Source of the DNA: Chlamydiota bacterium
Lineage (GTDB): Bacteria > Chlamydiota > Chlamydiia > Chlamydiales > Rhabdochlamydiaceae
NCBI GenBank assembly: GCA_011065225.1
Contig: JAAKFC010000028.1
Coordinates: 1 to 12,003 of the forward strand
Direction of reading: 5' to 3'
Length of the DNA stretch: 12,003 nt
A program made the position numbers and the translations under genes. Below the pieces are notes generated by a model. The model saw nothing but the letters and a program-made list of their open reading frames with translations, was not told the DNA's origin and did not search any database. Within the stretch, counting starts at the first letter, position 1; every line of letters starts with the position of its first letter. Of the stretch, positions 6,324 to 12,003 are shown piece by piece.

Positions 6324-7325
6324 TTACTTGCCCCCTTCAATGCTCCAATGATATTCATTGCAGCAAAACCAATTTTCGAAGCGCAGTCCGAGATAGAGTT
6401 CTAAAACAGAATGGATAGAGTGGAATGCATTTTCGATAAATAGTTCTACTACAAAGGAGCCTGCAGTGATATCATGGGTAAAAATCTTAGTTTCTGAATC
6501 AAATCTTTCCCATAGTGCTGCGATAGCAACTTCCCCCAAAAGACTGAAGCAAGGAGTAAAATGCCATGCGCTATCAAGTCCGGTTCGGATCCCAATTCCC
6601 CAATAATCTAAATCCAAATCGGCGAAGGTTATTAAAGTGCTTTGTATTGAATCTATTCCAGTGTCGACCACATCCCATTTTTGTTTCTGCCACGTTCCTT
6701 TCAATCCAAAATGAGGACGCAAATGTAAACATTGGCTAATGAAAAAATTTCGACCTAATTCGAGATCAATTACGCTGAAATCATGTTTCCAGTCACTTGT
6801 AATTTTTATATGATCGATATCCTCAGTAGAAAAAATCAAAGGTCTAAGTATTTTCAAATCTTTTGGGAGAGCTGTCTCATCCGTATTGCGTGTACGCAAC
6901 CAAGTGTAATTTGCATAGAGGTCCCATCCATCACAATCAAAGAAGATCCCGAGTCCTATCTTAAATCCTGGCTCCATGCGCCAGTCTGGATGGAAAATTT
7001 TTCCTTTTTCGGAATGAGTAGAAGTTGTACTTTGCGTGACATTATTGGTAAAGGCAAACTCCAGTCCATCTTGGCGTGCAGTCCAGTAAAGGAATTCTGC
7101 AGTGAGAAAAAGGTCTGCTCCGCTTGATACACAGGGTCCAGCGTTTGGTGTCACGATCCAATCAGGTCCACAAGTTGGCCAAAGTTGTGCACATTTTGCG
7201 CAAGGATCTTTGGGTGGACAAGGAGGAGGACAGCAAGGATCGGGATTACAATCTTCTTGTGCTTGAAGAATACTTGTAAGAACAAAAAAGACATTAAGGA
7301 GTATGTATTTTATTGCTTTGCTCAT
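6324..7325 (-). pseudogene. 5' part of porin paralogue 3 (Lpg1974/MOMP-like), truncated by the IS607 insertion
   Basis: A signal peptide (MSKAIKYILLNVFFVLTSILQAQ) leads to a Cys/Pro-rich patch (DCNPDPCCPPPCPPKDPCAKCAQ), the shared block GPDWIVTPNAGPC and the same barrel strands as its sisters (LTAEFLYWTARQD, WDLYANYTWLR, LHLRPHFGLKGTWQ, AWHFTPCFSLLGEVA, VLELYLGLRFENW). The sequence is porin up to the codon at 6330-6332 (YHWSIEGG). Then the IS607 element supplies one Lys codon and a TAA stop, giving 333 aa instead of a predicted 373. The product lacks the last strands and the C-terminal Phe, so correct outer-membrane insertion is unlikely. No good ribosome site is seen before the ATG. The missing end lies at 3934-4059. 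Everything upstream of the insertion is intact, so the disruption looks recent. Confidence 0.92.
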
Positions 7326-7407
7326 TGTTAGAGACTGTTGCCGAAGCTCATCATAGAGAAAAAGATTTGATTTTTACAATCAAAAAAAAATCTCTTTTTC
7401 AAAAACA
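7326..7407. promoter_or_regulatory. Divergent intergenic region with an A/T-rich inverted repeat
   Basis: This 82-base gap separates porin paralogue 3 (leftward) from the kinase-like gene (rightward) and must hold both promoters unless they lie further inside. GAAAAAGATTTGATT (7358-7372) can pair, with bulges, with AATC-A(9)-TCTCTTTTTC (7378-7400). It may be an operator or chance in A/T-rich DNA; no clear -10/-35 pair was found. Confidence 0.35.
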
Positions 7408-8361
7408 TTGGAAAAGTCATCATTAGCTCTTATGCAACAAAAGCAGCGATACTACATCCTTACTTTTGGGATTGTCCTGTGCATCTTTATTTTTTCGGTA
7501 ATGCTTTTTAATAAAAAGCACGCAGGGTTTGCTCTCAATAAGGCGCGATCTCCTTTTGAAAGATCTTCTAAATGGGTAATTGATAATTTATCAGCTTTTG
7601 AAAAAGAAGAAGTACAAGACATCTTATCTCAAGACTTCAACTATTTAGGATCAGGGGCGCAATGTTATGCTTTGCTCTCCTCAGATGGAAAATATGTGCT
7701 CAAATTTTTCAAAATGAAACACCTGATTCCCAAGAAATGGCTGAAATTGATTCCATTACCAGGTCTTGAAAAATATCGCTTCAATAAAATCCACAAACGC
7801 ATATTGCGCCAGCAAGAACTTTTTGCAAGTTATAAAATGGCATATGATGAGCTCAAAGAGGAATCCGGGCTTGTCTATATCCATTTGAACAAATCGAAAG
7901 ATCTCCACATCCATGTGAAGCTCTATGATCGGATGCGCAATTGCTATGTGGCAAATCTCGATGATTATGAATTTGTCTTGCAGAAAAAAACGCAGCTTGT
8001 GCGCGATCGAATTACGGCCCTTATGCAAAGAGGAAAAAGGGAAGAGGCTCTCGAAGCCATGCATACACTTCTCAGTCAAGTGGTTGTCCAATGTAAGAAG
8101 GGATTTGTGGACCGGGATTCGGGGATTAGTCATAATTATGGCTTTGTGGGGGATCAAGTCGTTCACTTTGATACAGGTCGGATCATTAAAGATGAGAATG
8201 CAAAGAATCCCGCCTTTTACCAGAGAGAAATTCTTCGAGTTGGGCAGAAGTTAAAGAGCTGGCTTGCCATCCACTATCCGATTCTCTTGCCCGATTTGGA
8301 GGAAGTTATCGACGCGATGATCGATTCTTCTCTCCTGAGGGAATCTCCTTCCCATGAGTAA
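7408..8361 (+). CDS. Membrane-anchored protein with protein-kinase-like motifs (317 aa), otherwise unrecognised
   Basis: One N-terminal membrane helix (about residues 17-35, ILTFGIVLCIFIFSVMLF) anchors a soluble domain. That domain shows a kinase-like series: GSGAQCYALL (81-90, glycine-rich loop), YVLKFF with Lys99 (like the ATP-binding Lys in beta3), GFVDRDSGISHNYG (232-245, like the HRD...N catalytic loop with Asp235 or Asp237 and Asn243), and VVHFDTGR (251-258, like DFG). Spacing fits a small kinase or aminoglycoside-kinase fold, with a Lys/Arg-rich insert at 103-135. I do not recognise the family; the kinase reading is from motifs only and a pseudokinase is possible. The frame opens with TTG at 7408 and no ribosome site is seen; ATG at 7432 (309 aa) is an alternative start. 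The 3' end overlaps the convergent transporter gene by 56 bases. Confidence 0.75.
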   Translation: MEKSSLALMQQKQRYYILTFGIVLCIFIFSVMLFNKKHAGFALNKARSPFERSSKWVIDNLSAFEKEEVQDILSQDFNYLGSGAQCYALLSSDGKYVLKFFKMKHLIPKKWLKLIPLPGLEKYRFNKIHKRILRQQELFASYKMAYDELKEESGLVYIHLNKSKDLHIHVKLYDRMRNCYVANLDDYEFVLQKKTQLVRDRITALMQRGKREEALEAMHTLLSQVVVQCKKGFVDRDSGISHNYGFVGDQVVHFDTGRIIKDENAKNPAFYQREILRVGQKLKSWLAIHYPILLPDLEEVIDAMIDSSLLRESPSHE

Positions 8362-9208
8362 TGGTCAGAATTCCCCCTATGCAAACAACAACGATCCCCA
8401 TGATAGTGCACCAGTCGGGAAAATTGCCCCAAATAATCCATTGTAATAGCGCTCCATAAATAACTGCTGAATAACTAAATGAGCTTAAAAAAGAGGGCTT
8501 TTCATATTTGAAAGCATTAGAAAAAAAGAACTGTCCGCAGACAAAGAGAAGGCCTATGCTGCAGAGCAAAAGCAGTGTTCCTTTATCCAAAGTTTTCCAT
8601 GTTTCATAGCTAAAGGGAATGCTCAATAAAGTACCGATTAAAAAGTAGTAAAACAGGATCGTAAGAACTGGCTCAGTTTTGACAAGACGGCGTTTGGCAA
8701 TCGCGGAAATTGAAATGCAAATAGCAGCTCCAAGGCCAAATAACGCACCCACATTGATGAGTTGCCCAGTAGGCCTAAGAATAAAGGCAATCCCAAAAAA
8801 ACCAATGAGAATTCCCATCCATAAACCTTTATTGATTTTGACTCCTCTCCAGATCCAAATAATGAGAGGAATGAAAAGAGGGGCTGAATTACTTAAAAGG
8901 ACAGTATTGACTAGACTGATTCGTTGCACAGCTAAAAAGATGAAGACATAACAGAGGTATCCAGCGAGTGTGCGGATGATAATCGCTCTAATTTTTGAGA
9001 GATACAAGCTTTTCTTCCCTTTTCTGATCATCCAAGGGGTAATGATTAATAAGCTGATCAAATTTTGGAAAAGAAGAACAACCGGGACAGAGGTCTTTTC
9101 GATTGCGATTCGCGATAAAGCAATCATCGTCGTAAAAAATACCCAAGAAATAAGAACATAAATGATCCCTTTTTTGCGATCTATTTTCGTTCGAGAAGGT
9201 CGATTCAT
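8306..9208 (-). CDS. EamA/DMT-family membrane transporter (300 aa)
   Basis: About ten hydrophobic helices in two repeats are visible: residues ~13-140 (from GIIYVLISWVFFTTMIALS to GILIGFFGIAFILRP) and ~150-285 (from ALFGLGAAICISISAIA to IVVVCIGGILTITHG). The motif IGFFGIAFILRP and the two-fold repeat are typical of EamA proteins, and 300 aa is the usual length. Tails are basic (MNRPSRTKIDRKKG and GEKNRSSRR). The DMT superfamily exports or imports small metabolites; in Rickettsia and Chlamydia some members carry S-adenosylmethionine, which is one possibility here, but the substrate cannot be read from sequence. The start ATG at 9206-9208 has only a purine-rich AAAGAAAG upstream. A MITE-like element begins 12 bases before the start, so the promoter lies inside or beyond it. 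Confidence 0.85.
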   Translation of the reverse strand: MNRPSRTKIDRKKGIIYVLISWVFFTTMIALSRIAIEKTSVPVVLLFQNLISLLIITPWMIRKGKKSLYLSKIRAIIIRTLAGYLCYVFIFLAVQRISLVNTVLLSNSAPLFIPLIIWIWRGVKINKGLWMGILIGFFGIAFILRPTGQLINVGALFGLGAAICISISAIAKRRLVKTEPVLTILFYYFLIGTLLSIPFSYETWKTLDKGTLLLLCSIGLLFVCGQFFFSNAFKYEKPSFLSSFSYSAVIYGALLQWIIWGNFPDWCTIMGIVVVCIGGILTITHGKEIPSGEKNRSSRR

Positions 9209-9220
9209 AATCTTTCTTTA

Positions 9221-9385
9221 GAGGGTGTATGCGAATTCATTCCGCTGCCAACAAAAGCCATCTTTTCCCCTATAAGACGTTCTTCGAACTCCACAAACGC
9301 AATTTGAGTTTGCTCCGTCCTCCAGAACGTTCTTCTAGGAAAAAAACTTGGCTTTTGGCAGCGAAAGCAATTCATATACACCCTC
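9221..9385. repeat. MITE-like inverted-repeat element B (~165 bp) with TTA flanks
   Basis: The left end GAGGGTGTATGCGAATTC (9221) and the reverse complement of the right end, GAGGGTGTATATGAATTG (from 9385), match, and the match goes on through CGCTGCCA...AAAGCCA for about 45 bases. The interior (ACGTTCT...AGAACGTT, CAAAC...GTTTG) also pairs in part, so the whole can fold into one long stem. TTA flanks both ends (9218-9220 and 9386-9388), a possible 3-base target duplication as with IS5-type (TNA) or TA-targeting elements. It contains no convincing gene. It sits between the end of dnaB and the start of the transporter gene and may act as terminator for the first or promoter region for the second. 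Confidence 0.7.
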
Positions 9386-9415
9386 TTAGCAAAGGATTCG
9401 TAAAACAAAAAAGAA

Positions 9416-10846
9416 TTAATTGGGGCCAAAGGTGGCGAAAGCATCATCTTCCTTGTTAGAATCGTTTGAAAGGACCGGAGTATAATTCGCAAATTGTCCC
9501 ATTTCTTTGCGAAAGGTCAGATTGACACTTCCCACACTACCATGGCGATTTTTCGCCACGATGAGTTCTGCCATCCCAGGTTTGTCATAGGGGTCATAGT
9601 ATTCGCGGCGGAGCAGCAACATAACTACATCACTGTCTTGTTCAATCGATCCGCTTTCGCGTAAATCGCTCATCATAGGACGATGCCCTTGACGCTCTTC
9701 CACTTTACGCGATAGTTGTGAAGCACAGAGGACAGGGATATTGAGCTCTCTTGCCAAATTTTTGAGCATGCGTGAAATTTCAGAGATTTCACTTTGCCGA
9801 TTTTCCATGCTTCGGGTGTTACCCGAGCCCGAAATGAGTTGCAAATAATCGACAATGAGAAATTCGATCCCATAGACCTCGCGCATCCGTCGCGCACGAG
9901 CTCGCAGATCAGTGATTTTGAGCCCTGGTTGATCATCGATCACCATGGTATAATTTTGGATGTGGTTGACGACCGAGACAATCCGCTGATATTCCTCTCC
10001 ACTCAAAGAGCCGTTTTTGATTTTATCCGACTCCACTTCAGATTGAGAGCAGATGATCCGATGCAAAAGTTGCTCAGCGGTCATCTCGAGAGAAAAAATG
10101 CCGACAGGCATCCCATTTTTGAAACAAATATTTTCTGCGACATTCACTGCAAATGCCGTTTTCCCCATCGCCGGGCGCCCTGCAATGATCATCAAATTAG
10201 AAGGGGCAAAACCCCCAATCATTTTATCGAGATCGATAAAATGAGTGGAAATGCCGCTGATACCTGGATCATCAGGATCTCGATTTTGATAATCTTCTTG
10301 CTTTTGCTGTAGATCTTCTAAAAAAGGAGTCTCAGAAGAAGCTTTTTGACCGGATAGAAGCTCTGCTATTGTAATTCCATCTTTGGCATTTGCACTCTGG
10401 CTGATTTCATAGAACTTTTTCTGGGCGTTATCTAGAGATTCAGTGACATCTTGTGGATCTTCTAGAGCATCTTTTTCTACCTCTTGCGCTGCGAGAATCA
10501 TCCTTCTCAGGACCGCTTTGCTATGGACGAGTTCGGTGTATTCTTCAATATAGGCTGCAGTTCCGGCATATTGGGCAAGAGTTGTGAGATAGGCGACGCC
10601 ACCCACATTTTCGAGCTTGTCTAATCTTTTCAATTCCTCAGCGATAAGGTGAACATCTGCAGGCTTGTCTTGCTTATAAGCATCTTTGAGAGCTGCGAAA
10701 ATAATCTTATGTTCAGAGAAATAAAGGTCGGCATCGTCAAGAGCATCAGCAGCAATATTCAAGCTGTTGATGTTGGTCAACATGGACCCAAGCACCATCA
10801 TCTCAGATTCTTTGGAGTGAGGAGGAATGCGCAATTTCTCAGCCAT
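9416..10846 (-). CDS. dnaB: Replicative DNA helicase DnaB (476 aa)
   Basis: The N-terminal DnaB domain (residues ~8-110: PPHSKESEMMVLGSML, FSEHKIIFAALKDAY, VGGVAYLTTLAQ) is followed by a linker and the RecA-like helicase domain. Walker A is GRPAMGKTA with Lys229; then IFSLEMTAEQLLHRI; Walker B is FLIVDYLQLI; then CASQLSRKVEERQ, the DLRESGSIEQDSDVV motif and the C-terminal AKNRHGSVGSVNLTF. Length and motif set match bacterial DnaB, and there is no intein. It is the hexameric helicase that unwinds DNA at the chromosomal fork with DnaG and the DnaC-like or DciA-like loader. The ATG at 10844-10846 has no obvious Shine-Dalgarno. The gene stands alone here; element B lies just behind its stop. Confidence 0.98.
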   Translation of the reverse strand: MAEKLRIPPHSKESEMMVLGSMLTNINSLNIAADALDDADLYFSEHKIIFAALKDAYKQDKPADVHLIAEELKRLDKLENVGGVAYLTTLAQYAGTAAYIEEYTELVHSKAVLRRMILAAQEVEKDALEDPQDVTESLDNAQKKFYEISQSANAKDGITIAELLSGQKASSETPFLEDLQQKQEDYQNRDPDDPGISGISTHFIDLDKMIGGFAPSNLMIIAGRPAMGKTAFAVNVAENICFKNGMPVGIFSLEMTAEQLLHRIICSQSEVESDKIKNGSLSGEEYQRIVSVVNHIQNYTMVIDDQPGLKITDLRARARRMREVYGIEFLIVDYLQLISGSGNTRSMENRQSEISEISRMLKNLARELNIPVLCASQLSRKVEERQGHRPMMSDLRESGSIEQDSDVVMLLLRREYYDPYDKPGMAELIVAKNRHGSVGSVNLTFRKEMGQFANYTPVLSNDSNKEDDAFATFGPN

Positions 10847-11005
10847 ACGAGCGAGTGTAACGAAAATGAGACTTTGGAGGAAGATTGCTTTTATCAGAGT
10901 CAGCTATACATTTTAGTATTAAATTTTTTTTCTCTTTTTAAATTATAGGAATTGTGATAAAACATTCCATGTTTAACCTAAAAATATAGAGATGGAAATA
11001 TAATC

Positions 11006-11794
11006 ATGGCAATACCTATAAATGCATCTTTACCAATTACAGTTTCTTTCAGAGAGGTTGATCCACCAGAGGGGGAATGCCCCATATGTCGTGACACTAA
11101 ACTTCCTGAAACTGATGATACTTGGATTGCACATGATGTTCCAAATATTGATACAAAAGTGCAGCATTGTTTTCATAGAAGCTGCTTAAAAAAGACATTG
11201 ATTGGAGAAATGAATCTTCAAAAATGTCCTTTGTGCTTCAATGTTGTGGACCTAACAAATTTTCCTGACGTACTTAATGAAAGGGCTAAGTTAATAGAGA
11301 ATATACGAAATGAAATAAAAAAACATGTAGACGATCTCAATAGACTTCAGTTTAGTTTTTCGTTTATAGGCCTCATTGCGTCAGCAGTTGCTTGTTCAAT
11401 TATACAGGATTCACCATCACCATGGAGCTTACTTGGTACAATGACTGCATCAAGCACTCTTTCCATTGTAATAGGATGTATGGGATTGAATACGTGGCAA
11501 GCATCGCGTGGATATTTAAATATAGAGCGTGCTCAATCCCAAATAAATATGTTGTTCAATGCTCTATTTTTTGGTGGGGCGCTTGGTTTACTTTCTCATA
11601 CGGATCCTCTATTTATAGGTTCCTTTGGATATGCACCTTTTTTAATTGGGTTGAGTTATTTTTATTTACCTTCCAAATTTCGATTAGATTTTGAGAATTT
11701 TCCAAAGAAAGCCTACATTATTGCGAGCAGTGACTTTATGCCACATTTAATAGGAATTATTTCTACCTTGGCTTGGACCTTCTTCAGAGGTTAG
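11006..11794 (+). CDS. RING-type zinc-finger protein with about four membrane segments (262 aa)
   Basis: Near the N-terminus lies a RING-like metal-binding pattern: Cys25-x2-Cys28, His54-x2-His57-x2-Cys60 (HCFHRSCLKK), Cys74-x2-Cys77 (CPLC). The usual third ligand before the first His is missing at its normal place (Val52); His43 or Cys55 could replace it. A charged helix (~85-110) follows, then hydrophobic segments at about 113-131, 139-160, 183-222 (probably two helices) and 240-260. Family knowledge: RING-H2 domains recruit E2 enzymes in eukaryotic ubiquitination; bacteria have no such pathway, but intracellular bacteria use RING or U-box effectors. An inclusion-membrane or envelope ubiquitin ligase is an inference. 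No signal peptide is seen. The ribosome site is weak (GAGATGG, about 11 bases before the ATG). The gene is divergent from dnaB with a 159-base gap in which I find no convincing promoter. Confidence 0.8.
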   Translation: MAIPINASLPITVSFREVDPPEGECPICRDTKLPETDDTWIAHDVPNIDTKVQHCFHRSCLKKTLIGEMNLQKCPLCFNVVDLTNFPDVLNERAKLIENIRNEIKKHVDDLNRLQFSFSFIGLIASAVACSIIQDSPSPWSLLGTMTASSTLSIVIGCMGLNTWQASRGYLNIERAQSQINMLFNALFFGGALGLLSHTDPLFIGSFGYAPFLIGLSYFYLPSKFRLDFENFPKKAYIIASSDFMPHLIGIISTLAWTFFRG

Positions 11795-11832
11795 CTCGAA
11801 AAAGTGGGAAGTTATTACTTCGAATCTCTCTC

Positions 11833-11860
11833 GCAAGTGAAATTATTCACTTGCTTCTTT
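11833..11860 (+). terminator. Candidate terminator after the RING gene
   Basis: GCAAGTGAA (11833-11841) and TTCACTTGC (11846-11854) form a perfect 9-bp stem with a 4-base loop, followed by TTCTTT, starting 38 bases after the stop codon. The T-tract is short, so strength is uncertain. Confidence 0.5.
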
Positions 11861-11879
11861 CCAAAAAAACAACTCGACG

Positions 11880-12003
11880 AAGTCGGGAGTAACCTTGAAG
11901 TTTAGGAACATGGTTCGCCCTTCAGCGGGGACTAATGTCTCCCGTCATTCAGGGCCGGTCTCCGGGCGTCCTTCGGACATGCCCTTCGACTTCGAATCCC
12001 TCC
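11880..12003. other. GC-rich unclassified stretch at the window end
   Basis: The last ~120 bases are about 58% G+C, far above the surrounding DNA, and contain several short inverted repeats (for example GTCC-TTC-GGAC near 11969-11979). The string ACTTCGAATC with a following CTC occurs at 11817 and again at 11989, 172 bases apart. No gene with family support was seen. It may be the edge of a repeat element or structured RNA that continues beyond the window. Confidence 0.35.

Larger units (their letters stand above)
4060..6332 (-). mobile_element. IS607-family insertion sequence (2273 bp), complete, inserted in porin paralogue 3
   Basis: The element contains the two-gene IS607 arrangement: tnpA (MerR-type DNA-binding plus serine recombinase) followed by overlapping tnpB-like. 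Its ends are set by the interrupted porin: the only bases shared by both junctions are GCC (4057-4059 and 6330-6332; GGC on the coding strand), so crossover happened within a GG-containing core and no longer target duplication exists, as known for IS607. The ends have no long inverted repeats but share short copies of AAATCTATAC (about 4068-4077, and inverted at 6304-6313). Both ends carry clusters of ATCTAT/ATAGAT, probable recombinase sites. A small hairpin GCAAG-CAGTTA-CTTGC marks the tnpA end (6316-6331). Both genes are intact, so the element may still be mobile. Confidence 0.9.

Noticed and set aside
9205..9492. Open frame of 95 codons on the minus strand upstream of the transporter
   Set aside because: It mostly covers inverted-repeat element B and the end of dnaB, has no recognisable domain, and looks like a chance frame.
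11989..12003. Possible tRNA 3' end (TTCGAATCCCTCC)
   Set aside because: The bases before TTCGAATC do not pair with those after it, and no acceptor or anticodon arm can be built from the visible sequence.
1..12003. CRISPR array or rRNA genes
   Set aside because: No regularly spaced short repeats and no rRNA-like sequence were seen on either strand.

Overview
The window looks like the chromosome of an environmental chlamydia (order Parachlamydiales; Simkaniaceae or Rhabdochlamydiaceae seem the best guesses, not proven). The reasons are three paralogous Cys-rich outer-membrane porins of the Lpg1974/MOMP-like type, an RsbU-type PP2C phosphatase, a tiny cysteine-rich exported protein reminiscent of chlamydial envelope proteins, a chlamydial-type replicative helicase DnaB, and a eukaryote-like RING-finger membrane protein. 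Base composition is moderately AT-rich except for the last ~120 bases.

Layout. 1-987 (+): 3' part of an rsbU-like membrane phosphatase, open at the window edge. 984-1220 (-): 78-aa Cys-rich exported protein, sharing a TTAA double stop with rsbU. 1314-2390 (-) and 2510-3697 (-): two intact porin paralogues separated by a strong intrinsic terminator. 3778-3931: a ~150-bp imperfect palindrome (MITE-like) flanked by TTCTAAA repeats. 3934-7325 (-): a third porin paralogue split by a 2273-bp IS607-family element (4060-6332) that carries a MerR/serine-recombinase TnpA and a TnpB-like protein; removing the element restores a 373-aa porin exactly in frame. 7408-8361 (+): membrane-anchored protein with protein-kinase-like motifs, unrecognised by name. 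8306-9208 (-): EamA/DMT transporter. 9221-9385: second MITE-like inverted-repeat element with TTA flanks. 9416-10846 (-): dnaB. 11006-11794 (+): RING-type protein with about four membrane segments. 11795-12003: terminator-like hairpin and a GC-rich stretch I cannot classify.

How it works together. The porins and the small Cys-rich protein plausibly belong to one disulfide-rich envelope system. The IS607 element has broken one porin at the conserved Gly-Gly-Trp-Glu motif, and because the putative TnpB guide RNA would run off the element into that motif, its guide sequence resembles the sister porin genes nearby. TnpB itself lacks the zinc ribbon and the usual third RuvC aspartate, so whether it still cuts DNA is the main open question. 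The RING protein and the kinase-like protein are candidates for host interaction or signalling; neither function is proven from sequence.
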